Assembly (NCBI RefSeq): GCF_014191775.1
Contig: NZ_JACHXA010000006.1
Location: forward strand, 159,716 to 223,715
Source of the DNA: Limibacillus halophilus
GTDB lineage: Bacteria > Pseudomonadota > Alphaproteobacteria > Kiloniellales > CECT-8803
Direction: 5' to 3'
Length of the DNA stretch: 64,000 nucleotides
Shown: in pieces, positions 1-9,366 of the stretch
Layout of the letters: every line of letters begins with the position of its first letter
Position numbering within the stretch: the stretch's first letter is position 1
Notes under the pieces: generated by a model
Told to the model about the DNA's origin: nothing
Seen by the model: only the letters and a program-made list of their open reading frames with translations
Databases searched by the model: none
Translations under genes and position numbers: made by a program

Positions 1-2
1 AT

Positions 3-107
3 ATACGAGCGGAGGAAGCAAGCGACACCTGGCAGCACTTTTCCTTCCTTCATGCCTCGATCGTGGCGCGGAAGGAACGTGACCCCAAGGAATGGGTTTT
101 GCGATAG
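3..107 (+). CDS. C-terminal end of an unidentified protein (5' truncated)
   Basis: An open frame enters from the left edge and stops at TAG 105-107. It encodes about 34 residues ending in ARKERDPKEWVLR. The composition is hydrophilic and charged and looks like a real protein tail. The other plus frames here give less natural sequences. I do not recognise the family. The gene would converge on the thioredoxin gene that ends at 137. No clear terminator hairpin separates them. Confidence 0.4.
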   Translation: MRAEEASDTWQHFSFLHASIVARKERDPKEWVLR

Positions 108-136
108 CCCGGCCGCAAGCAGCGGCGTAAGTGGGA

Positions 137-715
137 TCAACTGTCCTTGGGCTTGTCTGCCAGGTAATAGCGAATCAGGTCCAGGACTTCCGGCGCGTCC
201 CATTCAAGCGGACCCTCACTTCCGCCCACGAGGCGCCCCTGGCGATCTACCAGATAGGTCGAGGGCAGACCGCGCAACCCATACTCCTGTGCGTACTCAC
301 CTCTAGGGTCCAGGAAAATCGCAAGATTCTCCAGCCCCAGGCGCTGGTAGAAGGGCAGCACAGCATCGATCCCGCCGCGATCGATCGATACGGCCATTAC
401 CTTGAAACCCTCGTCGGAAAGCGCGGCCTGCAGCCGGTCGAGCGAAGGCATCTCCCGCACGCAAGGTGCGCACCAAGTGGCCCAGAAGTTCACCAGAACC
501 ACCTGCCCGCTATAGTCCGCAATCGAAACCGCTTCACCAAATTCCCCGGACATGGTCTTGTTCGGCGCTGGAACCGGCTCGTCGAGCAGGGTAAAGTTGC
601 CCTCCAACTGGCCCTTGAGGGGCGGTTGATCGACAGCGGCAAGCGAAGGCGCAAACGGCACGGCCAACGCCAGCAAGAAGACGAACACCAAGCCGCATCC
701 GATGACACGAAGCAT
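137..715 (-). CDS. TlpA-like thiol:disulfide oxidoreductase (thioredoxin fold)
   Basis: This is a 192-residue periplasmic thioredoxin-like protein of the TlpA/ResA type. Residues 1-26 form a signal peptide or membrane anchor (hydrophobic core, ending PSLA). The redox motif WCAPC is at about 81-85 in FWATWCAPCVREMP. A cis-proline context (GLPSTYLVD) follows near residue 150. Such proteins reduce or oxidise periplasmic cysteines, often for cytochrome c or oxidase assembly; the client is not shown here. I chose ATG 715 because the frame upstream lacks a signal peptide and runs into argH. It is divergent from argH with about 39 bp between them, so promoters must share that gap. Confidence 0.85.
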   Translation of the reverse strand: MLRVIGCGLVFVFLLALAVPFAPSLAAVDQPPLKGQLEGNFTLLDEPVPAPNKTMSGEFGEAVSIADYSGQVVLVNFWATWCAPCVREMPSLDRLQAALSDEGFKVMAVSIDRGGIDAVLPFYQRLGLENLAIFLDPRGEYAQEYGLRGLPSTYLVDRQGRLVGGSEGPLEWDAPEVLDLIRYYLADKPKDS

Positions 716-754
716 TATTTTCCGATTTAGGGGCAGCAAGACGCAATCTCCATC

Positions 755-2182
755 ATGACAGCATCCAAGAAAAAGAACGGCAACGAAAGCACCCAGGATT
801 CCAGCGCCAACAGCATGTGGGGCGGTCGTTTCAGCGAAGGTCCCGCCGAGGTTATGGAGCGTATCAACGCCTCGATAGGCTTTGACAAGAAGCTCTATGC
901 CCAGGATATCGCCGGTTCCAAGGCGCATTGCCGCATGCTGATGAAACAAAAAATCATCTCCAAACAAGATGGCGAGCAGATCCTCAAAGGTCTAGACACG
1001 ATCCTGCGAGAAATTGAAGCGGGCGATTTTGTTTTCGACGCCAAGCTGGAAGATATCCACATGAACGTGGAAGCCCGCTTGTCGACCCTCATCGGCGCAG
1101 CGGCAGGCAGGCTGCACACGGCACGGTCGCGCAACGATCAGGTGGCGACGGATTTCCGCCTCTGGGTGCGCGGTGCCCTGGATGATCTGGATCTGGCTGT
1201 GCAGGGCTTGCAAGCCGCACTGATCGATCAGGCCGCAGCCAATGCCGAGACAATCATGCCCGGCTACACGCATCTGCAAGTCGCGCAGCCGGTTACACTT
1301 GGCCACCATTTTTTGGCTTATGTAGAGATGCTGGGCCGCGACCGCGGCCGCCTGAGCGATGCACGGGCGCGGCTTAATGAAAGCCCGCTGGGTGCGGCGG
1401 CCCTTGCCGGGACGGCGTTCCCCATCGACCGCGAAATGACCGCCCGCGAATTGGGTTTCGATCGAGCGATGGCAAACTCCCTGGATGCGGTATCGGACCG
1501 CGACTTCGCGTTGGAGTTCCTGGCGGCCGGGTCGATCATCGCCATCCACCTCTCGCGGCTGGCTGAAGAATTGGTGCTTTGGACCAACCAGGGCTTTGCC
1601 TTCGTGGAGCTGTCGGACTCCTTCACTACCGGGTCTTCGATCATGCCGCAGAAGAAAAACCCCGATGCCGCCGAGTTGATCCGCGGCAAGTCAGGCCGCG
1701 TCATCGGTGCCCTCAACAGCCTCCTGGTTACCATGAAAGGGCTACCGCTGGCCTATGGCAAGGACATGCAGGAAGACAAAGAGCCCGTGTTCGACGCCGC
1801 CGATACATTGTTGGTTTCGGTCACGGCCATGCAGGGCATGATTGCCGACTTGAAGGCGCGGCCAGACAAACTGCTGGCCGCAACCACGGCCGGGTTCATC
1901 ACTGCAACCGATTTGGCGGACTGGCTGGTGCGCGAACTCGGGCTGCCGTTCCGGCAGGCGCATCATGTCACCGGCAGCCTGGTTGCCGAAGCCGAGCGTG
2001 CCGGATGCGACTTGGCGGAGTTGCCGCTGAGCAAGATGCAGGCCGTCGAGCCCGCTATTCACGGTGGCGTTTTTTCCGTTCTCTCGGTAGAAAAGGCGGT
2101 CGCGTCACGCCGCAGCTATGGCGGTACGGCGCCGGACCAGGTGCGGGCTCAGGTTGCGCGCGCTCGTGAACGATTTTTGTGA
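755..2182 (+). CDS. argH: Argininosuccinate lyase
   Basis: This 475-residue protein cleaves argininosuccinate to arginine and fumarate, the last step of arginine synthesis, in the cytosol. It belongs to the fumarase/aspartase superfamily. The signature loop [12 protein letters not shown] lies at about residues 292-303 and carries the catalytic serine. Further motifs include [16 protein letters not shown] and [10 protein letters not shown]. The first 20 residues are a polar extension before the usual MWGGRF start; an in-frame ATG also precedes WGGRF, so the exact start is uncertain. It is followed after 9 bp by a small lipoprotein gene and then lysA, a common proteobacterial order. Confidence 0.97.
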   Translation: MTASKKKNGNESTQDSSANSMWGGRFSEGPAEVMERINASIGFDKKLYAQDIAGSKAHCRMLMKQKIISKQDGEQILKGLDTILREIEAGDFVFDAKLEDIHMNVEARLSTLIGAAAGRLHTARSRNDQVATDFRLWVRGALDDLDLAVQGLQAALIDQAAANAETIMPGYTHLQVAQPVTLGHHFLAYVEMLGRDRGRLSDARARLNESPLGAAALAGTAFPIDREMTARELGFDRAMANSLDAVSDRDFALEFLAAGSIIAIHLSRLAEELVLWTNQGFAFVELSDSFTTGSSIMPQKKNPDAAELIRGKSGRVIGALNSLLVTMKGLPLAYGKDMQEDKEPVFDAADTLLVSVTAMQGMIADLKARPDKLLAATTAGFITATDLADWLVRELGLPFRQAHHVTGSLVAEAERAGCDLAELPLSKMQAVEPAIHGGVFSVLSVEKAVASRRSYGGTAPDQVRAQVARARERFL

Positions 2183-2191
2183 GGAAGCCTC

Positions 2192-2389
2192 ATGACCCGA
2201 CGCTTGTTGCTGATGACACTGCTGATGGCCGCCACGGCGGGCCTGTCGGCCTGCGGCAAGCGGGGCGATCCGCATCTGCCGGAAGGCACGGTCGGCACCT
2301 ATCCGCGCGCCTACCCGGACCCCGCCACGGTACGCCCGAATACAAGTGCGGGTAACAGCGGTCAGGAATCCGAAGAGCAGACAAACTGA
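2192..2389 (+). CDS. lptM: Small LptM-like lipoprotein between argH and lysA
   Basis: This 65-residue protein has a lipoprotein signal peptide with lipobox LSAC and mature N-terminus CGKRGDPHLP. The position immediately before lysA and the CG(K/R)RGDP start match the YifL/LptM family. In E. coli LptM binds the LptDE lipopolysaccharide translocon and helps its assembly. The rest is short, proline-rich and polar. Its TGA overlaps the lysA ATG by one base (TGATG), so it is translated with lysA. The symbol rests on synteny and the short motif; the translocon role here is inferred. Confidence 0.75.
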   Translation: MTRRLLLMTLLMAATAGLSACGKRGDPHLPEGTVGTYPRAYPDPATVRPNTSAGNSGQESEEQTN

Positions 2390-3687
2390 TGAACAGCACG
2401 ACCCTCTTGCCGCAGGAAGGTTTTTCCTTCCGCGAAGGTCTTCTTCATGCCGAAGGCGTTCCCATCGACCGGATCGCCGAACAGGTCGGCACGCCTTTTT
2501 ACCTCTATTCTTCGAGTGCGATGGAAGCGGCCTATCAGCGCTTCACCGCCGCGCTTACCGGGCTCAATGCCAAGGTTTTCTACGCGATGAAAGCCAACAG
2601 CAATCAGGCCGTCGTGCGCAGTTTCGCCGAATGGGGTGCCGGGTCGGATGTCGTCTCCGAAGGCGAGTTGCGGCGCGCTTTGGCAGCCGGCGTTCCTGGC
2701 AACAGAATCGTCTTTGCCGGCGTCGGCAAGACGCAGCGGGAGATGGCCTTTGCTTTGGAGGCCGGCATTCTACAATTCAATGTGGAGTCCCTGCCGGAGT
2801 TGGAGCAGCTCAATCAGGTTGCTCTGAGCATGGGCCGAAAGGCGCCGGTCGCCTTGCGCGTAAACCCGAACGTCGATGCCCAAACCCACACCAAGATTGC
2901 CACCGGTCGAAAGGCCGACAAGTTCGGTATCGATCTTGACCACGCACGCACCCTCTACCGCGATGCACAGGTCATGAAGGGGATTGCCGTCGAAGGGTTG
3001 GCGGTTCACATCGGATCGCAATTGACGCGCATGGAGCCTTTCCGCGACGCTTTTCAGAGGACGGCGGATTTTTACCGCGAGATGCAAGCCGCCGGAGTTC
3101 CGTTGCTGCGCCTTGATCTGGGCGGCGGTTTAGGTGTGCCTTATCATCACGATCAAGCACCCGATCTGCAGCGTTATGCCGAAATTGTGAAGGAAACGAC
3201 CGCGGGCTTGGGTGCCGAGCTCGCCTTCGAGCCGGGCCGCTACCTCGTTGCTTCGGCAGGCCTTCTGGTAACCAGGGTCGTCTTCGTTAAGGAAGAACGT
3301 GGGCGCCGTTTCATCATCGTCGACGGTGCGATGAACGACCTGATCCGGCCAACGCTTTATGAAGCCTGGCACAACATCATTCCCTTGCGTCAGGCCGATT
3401 CCGGGGCCGAACTGACGCCCTGCGACGTGGTCGGGCCGGTATGCGAATCTGGTGATTTCTTTGCCAAGGAACGCGATCTCCCGCCGCTAAAGAGCGGCGA
3501 TCTTCTGGCGCTTTGCGACGCTGGCGCATACGGCTCCGCCATGGCGTCGAATTATAATTCACGGCCATTGGTACCCGAAGTCATGGTGCGCGGTGATGAG
3601 ATGGCGGTCGTGCGTCCGCGTCAGGATTATGCCACAATGATTGCCCAAGATCGTTTGCCCGGTTGGCTTCCCGCCCTACATAATTAG
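2389..3687 (+). CDS. lysA: Diaminopimelate decarboxylase
   Basis: This 432-residue PLP enzyme converts meso-diaminopimelate to L-lysine. It has the fold III (alanine racemase-like) barrel: the PLP lysine is in FYAMKAN near residue 68, HIGSQ near 207, a glycine-rich phosphate loop (LGGGLG), EPGRYLV near 281, and the active-site segment CESGD near 350 followed by DAGAYGSAMASNYN. Length is normal for the family. It is translationally coupled to the preceding lipoprotein gene. The next gene starts 20 bp downstream, so the set argH-lptM-lysA-TIGR02302 probably forms one transcript. Confidence 0.97.
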   Translation: MNSTTLLPQEGFSFREGLLHAEGVPIDRIAEQVGTPFYLYSSSAMEAAYQRFTAALTGLNAKVFYAMKANSNQAVVRSFAEWGAGSDVVSEGELRRALAAGVPGNRIVFAGVGKTQREMAFALEAGILQFNVESLPELEQLNQVALSMGRKAPVALRVNPNVDAQTHTKIATGRKADKFGIDLDHARTLYRDAQVMKGIAVEGLAVHIGSQLTRMEPFRDAFQRTADFYREMQAAGVPLLRLDLGGGLGVPYHHDQAPDLQRYAEIVKETTAGLGAELAFEPGRYLVASAGLLVTRVVFVKEERGRRFIIVDGAMNDLIRPTLYEAWHNIIPLRQADSGAELTPCDVVGPVCESGDFFAKERDLPPLKSGDLLALCDAGAYGSAMASNYNSRPLVPEVMVRGDEMAVVRPRQDYATMIAQDRLPGWLPALHN

Positions 3688-3707
3688 TCAGGCGGACCGG
3701 CCGGACG

Positions 3708-6287
3708 GTGATTGAAACCACCGTTTTGCAAGAGCAGTCTGGTGGCAAGGGAGTTCTGGCGCTGGTGACGGAACGCAAGCGTGCCGAGGAAACAGTGAAG
3801 GACCTGGAAGGTGTGATGCCTCTGGTCTTGGTGGCGCGTTCGTTCCTGTTTTGGGAGAAACTTTGGCCCGCTCTCTGGCCGTCCCTGGCAGTGCTTCTGG
3901 TCTTTGTCAGCCTCGCCCTGAGCGACGCGCTCACGCTTTTGCCCGGCATCTTGCACTTATTTATCCTGCTCGCCTTCGCAATGGCTTTGGCCGCCAGTCT
4001 GTGGGTTGGATTGCGACGGGTCCGGTTACCCAACACGACGGCAGGACTGCGCCGCTTGGAGAACGATAGCAATCTGCGCCACAGGCCCCTCACCGCTTTG
4101 GCCGAAATCCAGGAAAGCGGCACCGCCGACCCGCAGAGCCGCCAGCTATGGGAAGCGCACCGACATAGCGTACAGCAACAGTTCAAGAATCTTCGGCTGA
4201 AGGTGCCGAGCCCCGGTTTGCCGGTGCGCGATCCGATAGCCGTGCGCGTGCTGCTGAGTTTGGTGCTTCTGGTTACGCTGGTGCGCGCTGGCGACGACTG
4301 GCAGGAGAATCTGATCCGGTCGGTCCAACCGCACCTATCCGGCGCAGTTGCCGCTAATAACATTCAGCTTGATCTCTGGGTCTCGCCCCCCGCCTACACC
4401 GGTCAAGCACCCCTGGTGCTGGCAACAGCGAATTCCGACAATACGGCGGATGACGAGCCCGATAGCGCAATCGATCAGCCCGTACAGCACTACGAGGTGC
4501 CGCAAAGCAGCAGTTTGCTCGTGCAAATTCAAGGTGGCGAGGGTCCGGCATCGGCGACGATCAACGGACTTTCGACCGCAACCTTCAAGACATTGTCGGG
4601 CAACAGCTTGCGGGCGGAAGGCACGATTAGCGGGTCCGGCACCCTTCAGGTCACCCGTGGTGGTGAGACGCTTGGCAGTTGGAATATCACCGTCATCGCT
4701 GATGAAGTACCAACAATCGAGTATCTGAGCCCGCCCCAACGCAGCGAACGCGCATCGTTGCAGGTCAAGTACAATGCTGCCGACGATTATGGAGTCGCCT
4801 CCGTATCTTTACGGGTCACGCTTTATGATCGGCCCGACCTTGCGCCCGAGTTGGTGGAACTGCTGCGCCCACGACCCGGCATCACCGATATCGACCAAAG
4901 CAGTTTTCAGGATTTCACGCCACACCCCTGGGCCGGCCTGCCGGTCGAATTGACCCTGTTGGTCGAAGACGCACTGGGTCAGAAAGGCGAGAGCGATCGG
5001 ATACTCACGGTGTTGCCGGAGCGTATCTTTCAGCATCCGGTCGCCCGCGCGCTGGTGGAGCAGCGCAAGGCCTTGACGCAAGACCCCGAGAAACGTTTTC
5101 CCGTCGCCCGCGTACTGGCGCAGCTTTACCAACGGCCGGAGCACTTTTTCGACGACATCGTGGTCGCCCTGGCCATACACAGCGCGCAGCGGCGCCTGCT
5201 TTTCGACAAGAGCGACGAGGCCATCCCCGCCGTGCAGGATTTGCTATGGAAAACAGCGCTTCGTATCGAGGAAGGCGAGCTGTCGCTTGCCGAACGGGAT
5301 TTGCGGGAGATCATGGAGGCGTTGCAGCGCGCGCTTGCTGAGGGCGCTCCCGATGAAGTCATAAAACGCTTGATGGATCAGTTGCAGGCTGCCCTGGATC
5401 GCTACATGGATGAACTGGCACGCCAAGCCATCAAGGACCTGAACGAAGGCAATTTTCCGCAAGCCAATATCGATGACAACAGCCAGACAATGGGCCGCGA
5501 GGATTTGCAACAGTTGCTCGACGCAGCCCGTCAGATGACCGAAGCCGGCGCCAACGAGAGCGCCCGCGAACTTCTCGCCCAGTTGCAGCAGATGCTCGAA
5601 AACATGCGCGCCGCCACGAGCGGCTCGCAGGAAGCCCGTGAGCGCCGGGAAGCTATGGAAACCATGGAGCGCATGAACGGCATGTTGGGCCGTCAGCGCG
5701 AACTGTTGGACCGAAGCTTCGAGCGCTCGCAACGGGGCGAAAGCAATCAGGGGCAGCCACAGGGAGAAGGCGAGGACGGACGCGACCAAAATCGTGGCGA
5801 AAACCAGCGCGATGCGTTTAGCCAACAACGCTTGCGCGACGAACTCGGCCAGATGATGGAGCAACTTCGGGGCATGTTCGGCGGCGATGTTCCGCAATCC
5901 CTGGGTGAAGCACAAAATGAAATGCGGAGCGCCGAAGAGGCACTGCGCGGTGATCAACCCGGTCATGCCGTCGAACCACAGCGGCGCGCCTTACAGGGGC
6001 TTCAGCAGGGCGCGCAAAGCCTTGTTGATCGCTTCATGCAGCAACTTGGCCAAGGCCAGGGGGGCAGCGCCGGAACCTTCGGCGAAGGCCCTGGCACTAG
6101 ACGCGACCCGTTGGGCCGCAACCCGGAGGGGCAAGGCATGGGGCGTGTGGAGGGTGTCGAGGTTCCCGGTGTCTCCGAGCGGGAGCGCGCGCTAGGCATC
6201 AAACGGGAGTTGCAACGCCGCGCCGGTGAACGTGATCGACCACGGTTTGAACTGGACTATCTGGAAAGACTGCTCCGCCCCTTCTGA
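3708..6287 (+). CDS. TIGR02302 family (DUF4175) large membrane protein
   Basis: This 859-residue protein has three N-terminal hydrophobic helices (about residues 47-70, 80-105 and 180-195), a predicted periplasmic beta-rich middle part, and a long charged, glutamine/glutamate-rich C-terminal half with coiled-coil character and a low-complexity stretch around 670-720. This matches the alphaproteobacterial TIGR02302 family, whose function is unknown. The start is GTG 3708; later ATG codons would remove residues ahead of the first helix but not the helix itself. It follows lysA by 20 bp and is convergent with the zinc-ribbon gene. I cannot name a biochemical role. Confidence 0.85.
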   Translation: MIETTVLQEQSGGKGVLALVTERKRAEETVKDLEGVMPLVLVARSFLFWEKLWPALWPSLAVLLVFVSLALSDALTLLPGILHLFILLAFAMALAASLWVGLRRVRLPNTTAGLRRLENDSNLRHRPLTALAEIQESGTADPQSRQLWEAHRHSVQQQFKNLRLKVPSPGLPVRDPIAVRVLLSLVLLVTLVRAGDDWQENLIRSVQPHLSGAVAANNIQLDLWVSPPAYTGQAPLVLATANSDNTADDEPDSAIDQPVQHYEVPQSSSLLVQIQGGEGPASATINGLSTATFKTLSGNSLRAEGTISGSGTLQVTRGGETLGSWNITVIADEVPTIEYLSPPQRSERASLQVKYNAADDYGVASVSLRVTLYDRPDLAPELVELLRPRPGITDIDQSSFQDFTPHPWAGLPVELTLLVEDALGQKGESDRILTVLPERIFQHPVARALVEQRKALTQDPEKRFPVARVLAQLYQRPEHFFDDIVVALAIHSAQRRLLFDKSDEAIPAVQDLLWKTALRIEEGELSLAERDLREIMEALQRALAEGAPDEVIKRLMDQLQAALDRYMDELARQAIKDLNEGNFPQANIDDNSQTMGREDLQQLLDAARQMTEAGANESARELLAQLQQMLENMRAATSGSQEARERREAMETMERMNGMLGRQRELLDRSFERSQRGESNQGQPQGEGEDGRDQNRGENQRDAFSQQRLRDELGQMMEQLRGMFGGDVPQSLGEAQNEMRSAEEALRGDQPGHAVEPQRRALQGLQQGAQSLVDRFMQQLGQGQGGSAGTFGEGPGTRRDPLGRNPEGQGMGRVEGVEVPGVSERERALGIKRELQRRAGERDRPRFELDYLERLLRPF

Positions 6288-6313
6288 GAATGGGGATGAC
6301 AAGGCCGAAGGCG

Positions 6314-6961
6314 CTACTCTGGTTCGATGAAACGGATCGCAGCCTCGGTCTGAACCGAAGGCGCATCGCGAAGCGTACTGGAGAAAAACACCTTTTCACC
6401 CGCTAGCAGACTGGGGCGCGGAAGCGGCGTCACCCAACGCTCCAGCTCCTCACCGGCCTGGTCGATCAGACGAATTTGCAAAGCGGGCAGCATTTTCTCG
6501 GAATTCGTCGGATTCTCAACAGTCCCCTCGACGATCAGTGTTCGCGTACCCTCGTCGAGACGGGACACCGAACGGACCCCTGTCAGCAGCAATCCCTCGC
6601 CGGGTACACTGTCAACAAAGCTCAGGGAATCATAAAAGGTCGCCATCCCTGGAAACTGCCGCACCAACGAATCACGGCCCAACCATAGGATCATCGCAAT
6701 GCTGACGACCACCAACAACGCAGCCAACAGGATGGTGGATACCCTGCCGTTCGTCCCTGGCGAATCGGCATCGCCCGAGGTCTCCTTTAGCTTGCTGCGA
6801 AGGCTTTCGACCGGATCGGCTACGGGTTCTTCTTCCAGGTCCGCCTGCTGGGCATGCCACTGGTGGCTACAAAGATGGCAGCGGACTTTCGCACCCGAAT
6901 CGCTCAATTGCCCACCATCGATCTGGTATCGGGTGGCACAGGAGGGACAGGTGAGAATCAT
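6314..6961 (-). CDS. MJ0042-type zinc-ribbon membrane protein (DUF3426)
   Basis: This 215-residue protein starts with a zinc ribbon of two CxxC pairs, C5-x2-C8 and C28-x2-C31, the MJ0042 finger found at the N-terminus of many alphaproteobacterial membrane proteins. An acidic linker leads to one transmembrane helix (about residues 75-97, ILLAALLVVVSIAMILWL). The C-terminal 110 residues form a DUF3426-like domain with the FxSTLRDAP pattern. The topology suggests a cytosolic metal-binding head and a periplasmic tail. The function is unknown. It is divergent from ftsE, a frequent neighbour of this family. Confidence 0.8.
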   Translation of the reverse strand: MILTCPSCATRYQIDGGQLSDSGAKVRCHLCSHQWHAQQADLEEEPVADPVESLRSKLKETSGDADSPGTNGRVSTILLAALLVVVSIAMILWLGRDSLVRQFPGMATFYDSLSFVDSVPGEGLLLTGVRSVSRLDEGTRTLIVEGTVENPTNSEKMLPALQIRLIDQAGEELERWVTPLPRPSLLAGEKVFFSSTLRDAPSVQTEAAIRFIEPE

Positions 6962-7180
6962 GAATTACCCATTTCTTTTCGGCGCGGCTCGAATTATGGG
7001 CCACTTTAGGTAGGCTCCCCAAGACGTGCAAGCCGTCGCAGACCCCTTTGCGAAGAGAGAGAGCCAAGGCTATTGTCCCAGAAGGCGTTTGTCCCGGCGG
7101 CGCTTGTCACAACGAACCCGGGGCGAGTGATCTTGAATCGAAAGACCGGAAGCGGTCCAACGGGCGGCAGGAGAAGAAGC

Positions 7181-7861
7181 TTGATCCAATTCGAGGATGT
7201 GGCGGTGCGCTATGGCAGGATGGCAGATGTCCTGTCGGACGTCACCTTTCGCCTTGAGCCGGGATCGTTCCACTACGTCAGCGGACCCAGTGGCGCCGGA
7301 AAATCTTCGCTATTGAAACTGATGTATCTGGCCATGCCTCCGACGCGCGGACGCATCAGCCTGTTCGGCCGCGATGTGGAGAGTCTGGACCGAAACGAGC
7401 GCGCCCTGCTCAGACGCATGGTCGGCGTGGTTTTCCAGGAATTCCGGCTGCTCAATCACCTGACGGTTTTCGAGAATGTCGCCCTGCCGATGAAAATTTC
7501 CGGCGAACGCCCGTCGCGGCGCCAGGCCCATGTCAAGGAACTGTTGGAATGGGTTGGCCTTGGCAGTCATCTTCATGCCGCCCCCTTGACGCTTTCAGGC
7601 GGTCAGCAACAACGTGTCGCCATCGCCCGGGCGGTCATCACGCGGCCAAAACTTCTGATCGCCGATGAACCGACAGGCAACATGGATGATCGAATGGCTG
7701 TCAGACTCATGTACCTATTCGAGGAGTTGAACCGGATCGGCACTACGGTGGTGATCGCCACTCACAACGATCGTTTGATCGAGCGCTTTGCGCACCCGGT
7801 CATACATTTGAATGAAGGCCGACTGTCGATCCTGGAGCCAGGTGAGCAGGTGCTCGCATGA
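7181..7861 (+). CDS. ftsE: Cell-division ATP-binding protein FtsE
   Basis: This 226-residue ABC ATPase works with FtsX at the division septum to control peptidoglycan hydrolases. It has Walker A GPSGAGKSSLLKL, the ABC signature [15 protein letters not shown], Walker [13 protein letters not shown] and the switch histidine in IATHND. I place the start at TTG 7181: the protein then begins (M)IQFEDVAVRYG as FtsE normally does, and AGGAGA at 7169-7174 sits 6 bases before it. A longer frame to 7073 adds 36 residues with no FtsE counterpart. The stop overlaps ftsX by four bases (ATGA). Confidence 0.95.
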   Translation: MIQFEDVAVRYGRMADVLSDVTFRLEPGSFHYVSGPSGAGKSSLLKLMYLAMPPTRGRISLFGRDVESLDRNERALLRRMVGVVFQEFRLLNHLTVFENVALPMKISGERPSRRQAHVKELLEWVGLGSHLHAAPLTLSGGQQQRVAIARAVITRPKLLIADEPTGNMDDRMAVRLMYLFEELNRIGTTVVIATHNDRLIERFAHPVIHLNEGRLSILEPGEQVLA

Positions 7862-8739
7862 TCTGGCGCAGCGACGTACCGCTACAAAGAGACCCTTCGG
7901 CGAGATTTCTTCCGCTGCTCGTTGGCTTCATGGTGTTCCTTGCTGCCCTGGCGCTGGGCGCCTCGCTGGCGATGAACCGTGTCGTGGGCGAGTGGGAAAC
8001 CGCCTTCACAGGGAAACTAACTGTGCAGTTGCCGCCCCCGGAGGAAAGTGGCGGAGACCAGAAGCAACGGCTCGACAAGGTCGTGGCGCTGTTGGAGGCG
8101 GTACCAGAAGTCACCGACCTTCGCGTTCTGCCGGAGGCGGAAACCCGCGCGCTCGTCGAGCCCTGGCTTGGCGCTGGCGCAAACGTCGAGGAATTGCCAA
8201 TTCCAGATCTCATCGCGGTCTCATTTGACAGCGGGAGTAGTCCCGATGTCACTGGCCTTGCTATTCGCATTGAAGAAGCGGTGCCGGGGGCAACTCTGGA
8301 CAATCATCAGCAGTGGTTGTCTGACGTACTGGAGAGTATGCGCTTGTTGGAGATTGTAGCCCTATTGGTGGTTATCGTGGTCGGCATCGCGGCAGTGCTG
8401 GCGGTAATCTTCGTGACCCGAACCGGCCTCGCAATCCACCGTGATGTGATCCAATTACTACACTTGATTGGCGCCAAGGACAGTTATGTGGCGCAGCAAT
8501 TTCAGCGACACGCGCTCGTATTGGGATTGAAGGGCGGTATCATCGGACTGCTTCTGGCGCTGCCTGCTATTTTCCTGATCGGAAAGTTCCTCGGCAGCAG
8601 TCAAACCGCGATCCTACCGACTGTCGATTTCGGTTGGTTCGAGTGGACCGCCCTTGTCAGTCTGCCGTTCCTCGCTGCCTTAATAGCCAATCTGACGGCT
8701 CGCCGCACCGTCATGCGAACTTTATCCCGACTATCTTGA
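7858..8739 (+). CDS. ftsX: Cell-division protein FtsX
   Basis: This 293-residue permease-like protein has the FtsX layout: a cytosolic N-terminus, one membrane helix near 20-42, a periplasmic domain of about 120 residues, then three helices near 165-190, 215-240 and 260-285. FtsX transmits ATP use by FtsE to periplasmic amidase activators or hydrolases. It is coupled to ftsE by the ATGA overlap and followed after 12 bp by a YdcF gene, so the cluster probably forms one transcript. Confidence 0.93.
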   Translation: MIWRSDVPLQRDPSARFLPLLVGFMVFLAALALGASLAMNRVVGEWETAFTGKLTVQLPPPEESGGDQKQRLDKVVALLEAVPEVTDLRVLPEAETRALVEPWLGAGANVEELPIPDLIAVSFDSGSSPDVTGLAIRIEEAVPGATLDNHQQWLSDVLESMRLLEIVALLVVIVVGIAAVLAVIFVTRTGLAIHRDVIQLLHLIGAKDSYVAQQFQRHALVLGLKGGIIGLLLALPAIFLIGKFLGSSQTAILPTVDFGWFEWTALVSLPFLAALIANLTARRTVMRTLSRLS

Positions 8740-8751
8740 CCGGGCGTTGCT

Positions 8752-9363
8752 ATGCGAATGCACTTCAGACCCACCCGCCATCGATTGGCAAAACGCCTGG
8801 GCTTGCTGCTTTTTCCCTTATTAGCCGCCTGGATAGCCGGACTTATATGGTTTGCCGCGCAAATTCCCGACAATGAGGAAACTTCGACGACTGCGAATGA
8901 TGCCATCGTCGTTCTGACAGGCGGGAGCGAGCGACTGGGCGAAGGCGTTCGGCTGTTGGCCGAAGGGCAGGGCAAGAAGCTCTTCGTTTCCGGGGTTTAT
9001 CGAGGAGTCGACGTGCGTGCCTTGCTACGGTTGTCACAAGATGCCCCGGAAGAGCTGGCGTGCTGTATCACCCTCGGTTACGAAGCGGATGATACGCGCG
9101 GAAATGCCCGGGAGACGGCTGCCTGGATCGCAGAAGAAGGGTATAGCTCCCTCCGCCTCGTCACGGCTGCCTACCACATGCCGCGAAGCCTATTATTGTT
9201 CCGCCGTGCCATGCCCGATGTTGCCATCCTGCCGCACCCTGTTTTTCCTGAAGGTTTTCGCAGGGAGGACTGGTGGTTACGTCCGCGCAGCGCCTGGCTG
9301 CTGATCAATGAATACAGCAAGTTTCTCGTCGCCTTGGCAGTTAATCACATTCGGGATATTTAA
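8752..9363 (+). CDS. YdcF/ElyC family (DUF218) membrane protein
   Basis: This 203-residue protein has an N-terminal membrane helix (about 19-42) and a periplasmic DUF218 domain. Visible motifs are DAIVVLTGG, GSERLGEG, LFVSGV, NARETAAW and TAAYHMPRS. Members include SanA and ElyC, which affect envelope integrity and undecaprenyl-phosphate use. The position between ftsX and plsC fits an envelope role, but the activity is not known. It ends 3 bp before the acyltransferase gene. Confidence 0.85.
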   Translation: MRMHFRPTRHRLAKRLGLLLFPLLAAWIAGLIWFAAQIPDNEETSTTANDAIVVLTGGSERLGEGVRLLAEGQGKKLFVSGVYRGVDVRALLRLSQDAPEELACCITLGYEADDTRGNARETAAWIAEEGYSSLRLVTAAYHMPRSLLLFRRAMPDVAILPHPVFPEGFRREDWWLRPRSAWLLINEYSKFLVALAVNHIRDI

Positions 9364-9366
9364 GGG

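Noticed and set aside
3581..4363. Minus-strand open frame opposite lysA end and the TIGR02302 gene
   Set aside because: It spans two convincing plus-strand genes and reads as low-complexity Arg/Ser-rich protein.
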